DNA from: Arsenophonus sp052174135
Lineage (GTDB): Bacteria; Pseudomonadota; Gammaproteobacteria; Enterobacterales; Enterobacteriaceae
Reading direction: 5' to 3'
DNA: 64,000 bases
Assembly: GCA_052174135.1 (NCBI GenBank)
Contig: JBQMRZ010000027.1
Span: 1-64,000 of the forward strand
Program-made: the position numbers and the translations under genes
Shown here: in pieces, positions 30,423 through 42,177 of the stretch
Numbering within the stretch: the stretch's first letter is position 1
Layout of the letters: the number at the start of each line of letters is the position of its first letter
Notes under the pieces: model-generated
Told to the model about the DNA's origin: nothing
What the model saw: only the letters and a program-made list of their open reading frames with translations
Database searches by the model: none

Positions 30423-33379
30423 AATTTTTTCCTTTTTTATTTCATCCAAATAATTAAAGATAATGTAGCTTATAAAGTTAAGTTATTAAAAATACTTTTT
30501 GTTAAGTGATAACACAATAATAGTCTTAAAAATATTTTTTTTAAAAGAATCAAAATATTATTAATAAACAACTTTATTAACTTAATATAAAATTAAGATA
30601 TAAGAAAAATATAAAATAAAGATCAATAAAAAATAAATTTTAACTCAACTATAATTATATTGGTAATAAATCAGTTTTTTTAAAAATTTTTATATTTTTG
30701 AATATAATGATATTGTTTTATGTCAATAAAATATTAATTAAATTATTAAATAAAATAAATAAGTATATCTATGTAAAGATAATTTTAATGAAAATTTATT
30801 TCTTTATGATACAACTAAACTTATCTAGTGCATCAATAATAACTAAATTTTCATCCTCATTAAAATGAATTACCATACTAACAATAATTTTTTTATTTAA
30901 AAAAAATTTACATAACTGTTAATAACATTTAATACCTATACAGTTCTAAAAATAATTTTTAGTATTTGAAATAATTTTGTAAAAGTATTGATCAATATAT
31001 AATATTAATTATTCTTACAACACTCTTTATTGGTAAAGTTATAACAAAAGCATCCTAAAAACTATTTAAAACTAGTTTCCTATCTTCATTTATTAATAAA
31101 AAAATCAGGATACATATTAATCATCATTAATATGATTAAGTTTTTCTACATACGCTTTCTTCAGGTTATTTATTTAAAATTCCAATCTAACTAATAAAAG
31201 TAATAAAAATTTACCTATGTATTCTTTTACTCAACACAATCTTATGCTATTAAGTTAAATTAATCTTCCATTTTAATAATGCAATCATAATTGATTAATT
31301 CACTAAGATTTCATCCAGCAGAACAGTGAGCACCTTACCTATTTTTTTGGCATAAAACAACAATTTTTAATTTTATATAATCTTGTATTTTTTAATAATT
31401 GAAATAATAATAAGATAAGTTAATAATAATCTAATTTCATATTTTTAATTTTCTAATTAGAAAAGCTTCGTTAAAGCATGCTGGATGATTTAGTAAAATA
31501 TTAAATATATAGGAAATTATTTAAATTTAAATTGACTATTAACTTTTTTCTATTTGAAAATTTTATTTTCAATAGTTTTATTTAATATTAATATGACTTT
31601 TGTCTAATAATCAAAATGTAAAATATATCATTTAGCTTTCAACTCAAGATCTTTATTTTTAATAGTTAATATTATTGAGTAAAATTTTATTATTATCATT
31701 TTGAAGCAATAAATTAGCTTCAAATCAGGTGATATATTTTTTAGTATCATAGTATCAATTTTTTATTTTTTAGATGATAAATATTATTACTAACATTAAT
31801 ATAAATATTAGAAACACAAATAGCTTCATTCACTTTCTTGGAACTTTTCTAATTCTCATAAATATTTTGCTTCCATTTAGATAAATATTTTTTTGATAAA
31901 TTTATTGTTAATGTAATGACTCGCTATATCTAAAATCTCTTAATTTAAATTGATTGAATCAGTATATATGCACGTAATATATTTTATTTCATAAAAGGAT
32001 TATGCTGTTATTATAGTTTTTTAATACTAAACTCAAGATATTTTTTTTGTTGCTTATTTATAAGATTGAAATAATAAAAAAATATTAGATTTATTGATTA
32101 TAAATGAATCTTCACAATCTGAAATACAATAATATGCATTTTTTAACAATGTAATAACACTACTAATTTATATTTAGTAATAAGTTTAAATGGGTTGCTA
32201 TTTATACGCAACTTGTATTCAAATCAATTTGAATTGAGATTAAATAAATTTACATAAAGTTACTAATATCTCTATTAAAAAATACTTTAATTTTCGTTCT
32301 CATTTCAAAAAACAGACATATAACTACTGATTGAATATAATCAAGAGAAAAAAATAACAATTTTTTCTATAATAACAGTTAAAAACTCAATATAACCACA
32401 ATAACACAGTCTAAAAATGTCTTATTTTTGAGTATTAATACGATTATAATATCTAAATTTTATAAAATTAGTAAAAGCATTTTTTAATAGATCCTTTAGT
32501 GATTTCACTAAAAATTACTCTATTAAATTATTGATAATTAATACTAATCACCTTTCGTATATATTATGCGATCGTTTCTTTTTCGCGTTTGCGATTGGGT
32601 ACTAAGTATATATGTTTAGTGCTAAAAACTAATGATTTTAATTTAGTAATAACTTTTCTTTATATGATAAAATTCAATAATGAACTTTTCATCAATGATA
32701 TGGATTAATTATCATTTAATTTAAAAGTTTCTCATATTCATTTTTTTTATTTTTTCTGATACTATTATTTAAATTTATATTTTAAGATATAAATTATAAT
32801 ATCTCAATAAAATATATATTCTATACTATGGTTAGCAACATAGTTATCATCAGTGTATTTTTTTTAAGTTCTCTTGACTTTTATTAAAAATTCAACAATA
32901 ACAAGAACTTTATCCATAGTTATTTTCACCTAAAATATTAGATAAAATACTAAAATTTTATAACGATATAAAGTTAAACTTTTTAAATTTAATTATATTA
33001 ATAATTATGTTAACTTTTTTATTAAATATTTTTTATAAAGAAATGTAATAAAAATAAAAAAAAATAAAAAAACAAACAAAAGTATAAGATTTTAAAAAAA
33101 AATCAACTCTTATTCTATCTAATAAAATAATTTACAATAACTAAATATTTTATTAGAAAATAATTCTTATATTAAAAATAAATTAAACAATAAATTACTA
33201 GTAGATTATAAAAAAATAATAAAATTATATAAAATAATAAATTGACATTTTAATTATATATAAATCTAGTAATTAAGAGTAATTAAGTAATACTTTACTT
33301 TTAATAAATAATTATTTTTAAATATCAAGTTATAAAGTATAAGCAAAATCAATAATATTTATTTTTTCTTAATTATATT
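30423..33379. other. Gene-free 3 kb holding decayed topA
   Basis: In E. coli this interval between acnA and sohB carries cysB, topA and yciN. The sohB-proximal part (31695-32917) is clearly topA, listed separately. The acnA-proximal 1.2 kb probably holds the rest of topA; KLLFYAKKIGKVLTVLLDE near 31300-31360 sits about where the region around EWKAVLDHFF would fall, but the match is weak. I found no sign of cysB. Confidence 0.6.
31695..32917 (-). pseudogene. topA: Decayed topA (DNA topoisomerase I)
   Basis: The minus strand reads TopA in order, across frames. At 32917: MDKVLVIVEFLIKVKRT-stop, then KKYTDDNYVANHSI, against [20 protein letters not shown] and SDYVVKSSV; AGGTGAAA precedes this ATG. 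At about 32512: FSEITKGSIKKCF against FNEITKNAIRQAF, then YNRINTQK against IDRVNAQQ. At about 32035: LEFSIKK against LGFGVKK. At 31978: ITCIYTDSINLN-stop against ITYMRTDSTNLSQ, where the active-site tyrosine is Cys. At about 31890: KKYLSKWKQNIYEN against KKYLPESPNQYAS, then KVNEAI. At 31740: KIYHLI-stop-S-stop-FIASK against KLYQLIWRQFVACQ. The spacing from start to active site is 315 codons (319 in E. coli). Confidence 0.88.
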
Positions 33380-34426
33380 TTAAAGTAATAATTTTTCTCT
33401 TTTTTGCCAAAAACGTATTAATAAGTTATCTATTTTTTTTATAATTCCACTCATTAAACGATCAACAAATCGCTTAACTGGAATATAAGTTACTTCGATA
33501 ATTTCATGAGTATCAATTTTGTTGATGATAATATCATCACTAACTCCGATCTCATCAATTAATCCTTTTTCTTTCGCTTGAATACCATACCAATGCTCAC
33601 CTGTTGCAACAGCATTTATATTAAGTGTTGGTCGGTTTCGATGCACAAAATCTTTAAATAATTGATGTATTTCATTTAAGTTTTGTATAAATTTTTTACG
33701 ACCTTGTTCAGTGTTTTCACCAAATAAAGTTAATGTGCGTTTATATTCGCCTGCTGTATGTAATTCTAGATCAATATCTCTTTTTTTCAATAATCGATGA
33801 AAATTTGGTAATTGAGAAACTACACCAATGGAGCCAATAATTGCAAATGGAGCTGCTATAATGCGATTTGCGACACACGCCATCATATAGCCACCACTTG
33901 CAGCTACTTTATCTACAGAAACAGTTAATTTAAGGCCCTTTTCTCGTAAACGATTTAATTGAGAAGCCGCTAATCCATAACCGTGTACAACACCACCTTG
34001 ACTTTCAAGTTTAAGTAAAATTTCATCTTTATTATCAGCGATTAATAAAATCGCGGTAATTTCTTCACGTAATGTACTAACTTCATGAGCATTTATACTT
34101 CCTTTAAAATTAATTATAAAAAAACAAGGTTTTTTTATAATTAATTGAGCAGATTTAAAATCTGCTTTCTGTTTTTTTTCTTCAATTTTACGTTGTTTCT
34201 TATAAGCTTTTAACCAAATTTTATATTCAATATTACTCATTTTAATTTGTTTCATTTCACGTTGACGTTCGCGATATGCTTTACTCAAATCAATAAGTTT
34301 TAAATCACCTTTTTTATTCTCCTTTCGATGTCCAAAATTAAAAATAAATAATGGAATCAACATAATAATAAAAAATATTGTTACTGTTTTAGCAAAAAAC
34401 AACCCGTATGATGAAAAAAATTCCAC
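33380..34426 (-). CDS. sohB: Probable inner-membrane S49 peptidase SohB
   Basis: A signal-peptide-peptidase family protein of the inner membrane; in E. coli a multicopy suppressor of the degP defect. The 348 residues (349 in E. coli) begin with MEFFSSYGLFFAKTVTIFF, a membrane anchor, then a charged linker with many Lys/Gln to about 85. The peptidase core has the serine in DKVAASGGYMMACVA near 172 and the general base lysine in HTAGEYKRTLTLFGENTE near 222, followed by ATGEHWYGIQAKEKGLIDEIG near 268. Catalytic residues are present. Its strand and place beside topA fit the E. coli order. Together with sppA, the window keeps two S49 peptidases. Confidence 0.95.
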   Translation of the reverse strand: MEFFSSYGLFFAKTVTIFFIIMLIPLFIFNFGHRKENKKGDLKLIDLSKAYRERQREMKQIKMSNIEYKIWLKAYKKQRKIEEKKQKADFKSAQLIIKKPCFFIINFKGSINAHEVSTLREEITAILLIADNKDEILLKLESQGGVVHGYGLAASQLNRLREKGLKLTVSVDKVAASGGYMMACVANRIIAAPFAIIGSIGVVSQLPNFHRLLKKRDIDLELHTAGEYKRTLTLFGENTEQGRKKFIQNLNEIHQLFKDFVHRNRPTLNINAVATGEHWYGIQAKEKGLIDEIGVSDDIIINKIDTHEIIEVTYIPVKRFVDRLMSGIIKKIDNLLIRFWQKREKLLL

Positions 34427-37400
34427 AATTCTATCCTTTTTTACAAAATATAAATAATAAACTATTGTAACAAAAACTTTAATATAGTATTTATAACTCT
34501 TATTAATAAATTTAAATAATTATAATGGAAAGATAATATTTTTTTTCTTTTGAAACTAAAATTTATTTTTTTTAAATTAAAAACTATTTAATTATAGATA
34601 TTGCATTGTTACAATTAATAATAAGTTGTAGTAATTTACTATGTTATTGTACTGATTTTATTTATAGTTTATAGAAAAATTATAAAGTTAGAATAAATTA
34701 AACAAAAAATTACTTACAATAGCAAATTTATACCTTGAGTTTTTATTTATATTTTTAATCTATTAAAGATAATGGAATTTTAATTCCACTAATTATTAAT
34801 CGATATTAACGAAATTTATCTCTATATCTTATAACATATTATTAATAATATACCATATAATATAAATGTTTTTGAAAAAATAAATATTTTTTTAAAATTT
34901 TTATTTATAAGAAGAAAATAAATTTTCTTTAAAAACTACACTTAACCATTGATAAACTAATATAATTTGTTGATAAATTTAGTCTATCCATAAAATCATA
35001 ACGTCAAATTAATTTAAATAATTATTTATAATAAATAAAATATAAAGAGACTAATTTATAAATTAACTTTATTGACAAAAAACTAAGAATGTAAAATATA
35101 AAAACTAATATTTTTTGAAAGATCCTTTAAAAAATTAAAATTCTATAAAATTAGATCAGGATTTATTTTTAAAGAAAGAAGCGCTATTAAGAAAAAACTT
35201 ATTTTTAATTTTTAATTTACTTATGAATATAACATAATAATTTTATTAACATATAAAAACTTAATAATAGTAGTAATTATAATAAATAATAAATTATATA
35301 ATCAATTCTAAAAAAAATAATTATTTAATTGATATAATTTTTAATTATTTTTAAATTTTATTAAAATATTTTATTTTAAAATATAAGTTTTATTAAAAAT
35401 TAAAAAAAATACTCATCAAAAATATATTTATATTTTATTTTAAATAGAAGATAGCATAAATTTTAAGATATTTAAATATGTTAATAATATTTTTCATAAA
35501 TTTTTTATAAATTTGATTTACTTTTATATTTAAAGGTGGAAATAACTTTAAGGATTTTATTATCGTAAATTTATAAATAAAAATTATTAAAATTTATAAC
35601 TTTAAATTTATTTATCAAAATAAAATACGAATATTTTTAATGTTAATTCCACTAACTACCAATAAAAATATATTTTATTTTTAAATAACCTATTTAACTA
35701 TTCAGTTTTATTTGAAACTTAAAGTAATTTATTCTTAAAATTTTTTTTAATTAAATATAAAAATATTTATATAATATAATTTTATTTATTAAATAATCGT
35801 TAAAAATTCTAAATATAAAATTTGAGTTAAACTATAATTTTATATTTATTTTAATTGTAGTTTTATACAAAAATACTTGTATTACTCTATTATTGAGATA
35901 TAATTTACTTATTTATTTATTTTCTTAAAAATAAATTTATATATATTAATTTATAACGTAAGAACTTAATTTTATTGTAACACAAGATCTATTTTATTTT
36001 ATTAGTAACTCTCATTTACCCTTTCAATTATATCTATAAAGCAATTAATTAGTATAAATAATTAATCTAAACTCAACCCTATCTATTAACAATAATTATT
36101 TTTATTTAATAAAATATCACTATAATAAATATATCAATGGGGTAATAAATTTATATACTTATGCAGTTTTAATAAATATTCTATTTTATGATTTACGTTT
36201 TTAAAATTAAAGTAACAAAATTTACTTATTCATATCTAGCTTTATATCATAATATATGATAACTTTAAAATTAATTTAATTATATTCTAATTGAATGTTT
36301 TATCAACCAATGAACTTAATATTAATAATTATATTAAATGAATATACATTGTTGTATGTTTATGATTAAGTTTATAACTTAAATATGCTTAATTATCAAT
36401 TAACCCTTAAATTTATAGTATAAATAATAATGAATTAGATGTACTTATATCTTCTAAATGTTTAATTCTATTCTAGAAATGATAATTAATTAAGTAAGAA
36501 TTGAATATGGTTAAGAGCTCTACTCGTAATTATTATTAATACATAATTTATTTTCTGATTTATATTAAGCTAGTATCTAAAAACTATTTTTGTTTTTTTA
36601 TAAAAAGATCATAAGATTAAATTTTATCACTAGACTTAACTTTAATTTTATGAACTATAATGATACTAATTATTTATCAGTACCAATTTTACTGAATTAA
36701 ATAAAATTTTTTATTTCTCTTAAAGAATCATGGTTATGATAAACAAATATTTTTTAACTTTTTAGTTTTTTTGCTTTCAATATTCATAAAATAAATTTTA
36801 TATTTTATTTTCATTGACCTCATAACTATGAAGGTTACTAAAAAATAAATTATACTCGTTGTATATAATTTTTTATTATTATATTACAAGATATTTCTAT
36901 TGAAAATTGTTGTTATTATGTTTTTATTTGAATAAAAATAACATTTTAAGTATTTTATTATTAAATCAAAAAAATTATTTCACTTATTTTTTAGCTAATA
37001 TTTTATGTACTAATTAAACTTTTATTTAATTTCTTTATTAAAATTTTTTTTAAAACTATCACTCAATGATTTTAAACTAATTAATAAAAAGAGTTTATAG
37101 ATCTAATTAAGAAAAATTTTTTTAATTTACTTAATAAGTAAATTTATTATTTATCCCTATTGTTATTTTATATTTTTTGTTTATTATATATCAATTTTTA
37201 TTTTTTTATTAAAGAAAAAAATTGATTATTCTATAAGCGTACAGTTTTAACTGACTTAAAGAATTAAGAATATACTTAAATAGATAGATTAATAAACCTA
37301 TTTATGTAAGAATGACGAATTAGGGTAAATTTGCAATAAAAACCAATCAATATAATCAAATAGACTTATCTAAGTAATCATATTATCTAATTTACATTAT

Positions 37401-37510
37401 AAGCTACATAAACAGAATTAATAAAATATATAATAATATTATTTTTAATTAAATCACATACTATTAGTTAATTAAATAAAGATTCTAATTTTACAGATGA
37501 ATATATAAAA

Positions 37511-37591
37511 GGGGGGGTTATTATCATGAATCGTTTTTATGTTTTATTTAAAAAAAATTATTTTATTAGAATTAAAAAATTAAATTATTAA
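37511..37591 (+). other. G7 run followed by a 21-codon reading frame
   Basis: Seven consecutive G, very rare in this composition, stand 8 bases before ATG at 37526. The frame encodes MNRFYVLFKKNYFIRIKK and three more residues, then TAA at 37589-37591. An extended purine-rich GGGGGGG at this distance would act as a ribosome-binding site. The peptide is basic and aromatic and I do not recognise it. It lacks the tryptophans of a trp leader. It may be a small gene, the start of a lost gene, or chance. Confidence 0.25.
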
Positions 37592-37874
37592 TATAAAATG
37601 AGAAATTTGCTATATAATATTTAAGTTTTTAATGATAATTAAAATTTTGTTTTTAGTCATATTTGTTAAATTAATAAAAAAAAATAAAAAAAAATAAAAA
37701 ATAAACTATAGCACTTAAATGATCTAATCTAATTAATTTAGTATTTATAACGTAATTTACAGCATTGAATAATTTTATTTATATCAACATATTACTTTAA
37801 TATTAAACTATTAATATAAATTTACCAATAACTCATATTAGAGTATATTATCTAATAAATTTTAAAAAAAATAA

Positions 37875-37912
37875 ATCAATCAATTGATTAATAGTTATAT
37901 TAATTGATTGAT
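37875..37912. repeat. 11-bp inverted repeat
   Basis: ATCAATCAATT (37875-37885) pairs with AATTGATTGAT (37902-37912) across 16 bases. No gene ends nearby. Confidence 0.4.
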
Positions 37913-38080
37913 ATAGCAGGTATAACAAATATAGCAAAAATAAATAATCTTTTTATTTAAAATTGCACTTAATATAATCATAATAATTATTAATCTTATT
38001 AATCGAAGTTAAGAGATATCGACATATTTATAAGTAATCAATAAAACAATAAAAAATGCTTCATATGAGAGGTTATTCAT

Positions 38081-38112
38081 ATTCTTATATATCTTAATAG
38101 ATATATAAGAAT
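38081..38112. repeat. 14-bp perfect inverted repeat
   Basis: ATTCTTATATATCT (38081-38094) and AGATATATAAGAAT (38099-38112) pair around TAAT. It stands about 1 kb before yciC in otherwise featureless DNA, and no uridine run follows. Confidence 0.6.
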
Positions 38113-39163
38113 CATAAAAGTTAACAATATTGTTAGTAACCTATTAATCTAAATTAAAATCTTTTATCTACCACGTCGTTTAATTATTTTTAAATTTTAA
38201 TTTATTAAATAAAAATTGTTATTTTATTTAATAAAAAAATAATTTAATTAATTATAATATATACTTTAATAATTATTAGATTATTTAAAGTTTATCATTG
38301 GTGATCTTCTATCTGATTAGATCATTTAAATAATTTATTTTCAAATAATAATAATTATATAAACAATTATTTTAAAATAATCAGAAAATATATTTTTTTA
38401 TATTTATAATTCTTAATTATTAATTATTAGATCCTAATAATTAATACATTTAATGAGTAACTATTAGTGTTAATAACTATTATTTATAATTTACTTATAT
38501 TTCATTATTAATTATATAATTAACTGTATACAAATATTTATTTATATATTTTTATTAAAAAAAAACTACTATTTTCATAGATAATTAAATAATAAATTAT
38601 ATTAAATTAATAAAAAATTATATCTATGTTATTTATAAAATTATCTTTCTATTATTTTTTGATAATAGAAATAGAAGTAACTAATATGTATCAATGATAC
38701 AATTGGTAAAACTAAATTAAAAAACAATATCATAAATAAAAAACTAAAAATTAAAACTTTTAAAAACCATATGAGATACATGATTTAGTCAAATCAATTC
38801 ATAATACTTTAATATAATTTAATTAATAAAAAAAGTTTTACAACACGCAATAATTTTTGTATTTTAATCAAAATTAAATTAAAATAAATATAATTTATTT
38901 ATATTATGTTAATAGAATTACAAATCAAAATAAATATTAATATTTTAAATTTAAAATAAATAATTATTTTTTCACTCAACATAATTATAACATAAATTTA
39001 TTTTTAGTATTTATTTTTATTATAAAATAACTATAAAATTTATTATTATAGCGGATAACCTTATTTTTTTATAAAAAGCTACATGTACCATTTACTGTAA
39101 ATTATAATATATAACTAAATGTTTAGTAATAAACATAAGTTATAAGATATAGGAGTAGTTTTC

Positions 39164-39919
39164 ATGTCCATTACGGCCAACTCACTTATCAATGATAGTT
39201 TTAATTTTTTTAAAAATCAGCTAAGGGATCTTTTTATCTTATCATTTATTTCAGCTAATATAAGCCTAATATTTTATTATTTTTTAGTTCCTATCGACGA
39301 AATGGCAACCATTATTAAAACACTTAATACTCAAAATAATTCAATTTCACTTTTAACATGGGTGGGGCAACTTTCTAATAAAGAAAAAACAGTAATCATA
39401 AAAGTTTCATTACTCTCATTAATTGCAATTTTTATTGGATTAGTATTATTAGTTTCTTCGGTAATTACTTATTTATCAGAATTTAGTGCCGGTAATAATA
39501 TTAATTCATTGCAGGCTTTTATACTTTCATTAAGTAAAATACCTAACACCTTAGTTTTACTAATTACTTGTATTATAATAACTTATTTTGGATTTATGTT
39601 ATTTATATTACCAGGTATAATTTTAAGCGTTGGATTTTCATTATCGCCTATTATTTTGATAAGTGATAAAAATATTATGCCACTACGAGCTATTGGTGAA
39701 AGTTGGAAGATAGCATTTCGTTATTGGTGGTTAATTTTATCAATTTTATTATGTTGGTTAGCATTACAAATATTATTCAGCATATTACTTGGAGAATTTC
39801 GTTTTTTACCGAATGTAGTGAATAATATTATCTCCTTTACATTGAATAATTTACTTACATCTTTTACATTAATCTATTTTTTTCGTCTCTATATGTTAGC
39901 AGAAAAAATAACAAATTAA
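39164..39919 (+). CDS. yciC: UPF0259 membrane protein YciC
   Basis: An inner-membrane protein of unknown role, 251 residues (247 in E. coli) with about five to six hydrophobic segments. MSITANSLINDSFNFFKNQL matches the typical start. The middle segment YFGFMLFILPGIILSVGFSL near residue 144 and the following LRAIGESWKIAFRYWW near 174 are characteristic. AGGAGTAGTTTTC precedes the ATG. It is followed by yciB, as in E. coli. Nothing in the sequence suggests the substrate or partner. Its survival in so eroded a region argues for a useful envelope function. Confidence 0.9.
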   Translation: MSITANSLINDSFNFFKNQLRDLFILSFISANISLIFYYFLVPIDEMATIIKTLNTQNNSISLLTWVGQLSNKEKTVIIKVSLLSLIAIFIGLVLLVSSVITYLSEFSAGNNINSLQAFILSLSKIPNTLVLLITCIIITYFGFMLFILPGIILSVGFSLSPIILISDKNIMPLRAIGESWKIAFRYWWLILSILLCWLALQILFSILLGEFRFLPNVVNNIISFTLNNLLTSFTLIYFFRLYMLAEKITN

Positions 39920-40237
39920 AGAGATAAGATATTATAATTATTACTTTTTATTAAAAATTGCTATTTTTTTAATTTAAATAATTAATAATATATCATAGAA
40001 TTAATATTCTTATTTAATTTTTTATTTAATTAAAATTTTAAGTTAATTACTTTAATTTGTTATTTAATTAAAAAAAATACATAAATAAAAATTGTATCAA
40101 TTTATAATACTGAGTAATACTTTTAAAAAAAAATAAAAAATATTATAAACTAAATTAGTAATATGATATTTTATGATTATTTTTAATAAATTATAAAACA
40201 TCATATTTATTTAAAAAGAATCAGGATAAACGCTTTT
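39920..40237. other. yciC-yciB spacer
   Basis: 318 AT-rich bases without a gene. I see nothing in it apart from AAAGAATCAGGATAAACGCTTTT just before yciB, where AGGA lies 12 bases before the ATG. Confidence 0.5.
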
Positions 40238-40768
40238 ATGAGACATCTATTAGATATTTTTCCTCTTATTATTTTTTTCATTGTATATAAAAAAATAGAT
40301 ATTTTTTATGCATCTGGTGCATTAATGATTGCAACTTCTTTATCTATGTTTGTCACCTATCTTATTTATAAAAAAATTGAAAAAAGCGCCTTTATTATCT
40401 TAATAATAGTGATAATTTTTGGCGGATTAACACTTATTTTTCATAGTGATCTATTTATTAAATGGAAAGTGACAGTTATTTATGCTATTTCTTCATTAAC
40501 ACTATTAGTTAGTCAATTTTTTTTTCAAAAACCCTTACTAAAAAAAATGCTTAGTAAAAAAATTTATTTAACTAATAAAATTTGGAATAAATTAAATCTA
40601 TCATGGGCAATTTTTTTTGCTATTTGTGCCTTAGTTAATATTTATGTTGCTTTTTGGCTACCTCAAGAGACTTGGGTTAATTTTAAAGTTTTTGGTTTAA
40701 CAATAATCACTTTAATATTTACAATATTTACTATGATGTTTATTTATAAGCATCTCTCTAAAAAATAA
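40238..40768 (+). CDS. yciB: Inner-membrane protein YciB (intracellular septation A family)
   Basis: A membrane protein of five to six helices, tied in E. coli to cell-envelope growth and septation. The 176 residues (179 in E. coli) match along the length: LLDIFPLIIFFIVYKK at the start, IFGGLTLIFHSDLFIKWKVTVIYA near 60, NKLNLSWAIFFAICALVNIYVAFWLPQ near 117 and WVNFKVFGLT near 146. The quoted segments are near-identical, which points to continuing selection. It follows yciC in the same direction. Downstream, yciA is decayed. Confidence 0.94.
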   Translation: MRHLLDIFPLIIFFIVYKKIDIFYASGALMIATSLSMFVTYLIYKKIEKSAFIILIIVIIFGGLTLIFHSDLFIKWKVTVIYAISSLTLLVSQFFFQKPLLKKMLSKKIYLTNKIWNKLNLSWAIFFAICALVNIYVAFWLPQETWVNFKVFGLTIITLIFTIFTMMFIYKHLSKK

Positions 40769-42177
40769 AAATAATTTTTATAAGAAAAATAAATATATTT
40801 ATTCATTACAAATGTATATTTATAAAAAATAACAGAGTTAAATTTTAATAAAGTATTAATTTTTATTTAATTAATAACTAATTATTTATATTTATTTAGA
40901 AAAAAAAGAGTTATTAATAAATATTAATAACGATATATTTGATTATTTATCATTGATATTGAAAATAAATATCAATATTGCAATTTAAAAGAAAAACTAT
41001 ATATTGTCATATTATTGTTTTGTTATTAATTTGAATTATGTTCAAAAAAATAATTTTTGTGGTGTTTTATATATATTATTATACTCATTTATTAAGTTTT
41101 AATTAATATGTTGATTAAATCATTAAAAGTTATAAATTATCAAAAAATATTAAGAACTCAAACTCTAGATTATTAGAATCATATGTATATTTTTAAAAGA
41201 AAGTTATTAAATAAAAATTGTTTTATGATTCAATTTCATAAACTTTAAAAATATTAATTAAAAATTAATTTTATTAATTATAATTATTATTTAATTTTAT
41301 AGCAATAAAATGTTAACTTTCTATTTCTAATCTATTATTTTCATAATTTTTTCTTAAAATAACATCATAATAATTACTAAATTTTAAATCGTATTTAACG
41401 ATTATTTTTACACATAAAATAAAATTTATTTTATAAAAAAAATCATTTTAATTTAAAAATCAAACTTTATTTTAAATTTAATAATTATTTCTAACTTATT
41501 AGAAGTTATATTTACTAATTTATTAAAATTTAATAGGTTAAAAACTAAAGGCTTTCTAATTATAGCGATTAATATAATAATAATTAATAAGTTCAATAAA
41601 TATAAATATTATAGAAAAACAAGGTACGAGAAACTATTAGGTATATAAAGAAGTAATGATAAAAAATAATACGAATATAAAAGTAATCATTAAATATATA
41701 AGGAATTTTTTTTCTTTACTGAAGTAACTAAAATAATTTATATTATAAATATAATTTAAACACAAATATATATAGACATCAATCATATTCAATAAAAATA
41801 TTCTATTAAAATTTAAAAAATATCTTATGTTTGCCATAAAACTTATGACAGCTATTTAATATTAATTAACAATAGTAAAATTATAAATCATAAAGTATTA
41901 ATCAATTATCAATTTATTACTGTTGATTTAACAGTAAATCTATTTTATTTATAATATAAAGTAACAAATAAATATTTGAATTTATAAATTGCAATTCATA
42001 CATATGATTATAAAAGTAAAAAATAATTATAATATTTATCAAATAAATTTTGATTATTTTTAATTAAATTAAAAATCATACTTTTAATATTCATAACAAA
42101 TTTTGTTTTGTTTATAGTGAATAATCAGATAATAAATAATATATTCAACAATTTCTAAGATAGGAACGTCTTTGCCT
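40769..42177. other. Gene-free 1.4 kb holding decayed yciA
   Basis: In E. coli yciA, tonB and yciI lie between yciB and clsA. Only yciA is recognisable (see separate entry). A 66-codon minus-strand frame at 41637-41837 is probably accidental. Confidence 0.5.
40830..40990 (+). pseudogene. yciA: Decayed yciA (acyl-CoA thioesterase)
   Basis: From 40920 the frame reads NINNDIFDYLSLILKININIA, which parallels NANGDIFGGWLMSQMDIGGAI of YciA, including the N-x-N-x-DIF core of the hotdog active site. Upstream, ELNFNKVLIFI-stop-LITN resembles GDLVLRTLAMPADTN at the right distance. The catalytic-loop glycines are gone and stops interrupt it. The place directly after yciB fits the E. coli order. Only the N-terminal third was recognised. 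Confidence 0.5.

Larger units (their letters stand above)
34427..39163. other. Gene-free 4.7 kb between sohB and yciC
   Basis: E. coli has about 18 kb here, including yciK, rluB, the trp operon and ompW. None is intact and I could not recognise a remnant by eye. Notable items are a run of seven G with a 21-codon frame (37511-37591) and two inverted repeats (37875-37912, 38081-38112). Confidence 0.5.

Noticed and set aside
30423..31690. cysB remnant between topA and acnA
   Set aside because: The space is already accounted for by the C-terminal part of topA, and I could not find any CysB-like block.
41637..41837. 66-codon minus-strand frame between yciB and clsA with a hydrophobic tail
   Set aside because: No ribosome-binding site, composition typical of AT noise (I, N, Y, F, L), no match to TonB or YciI, which are expected here.
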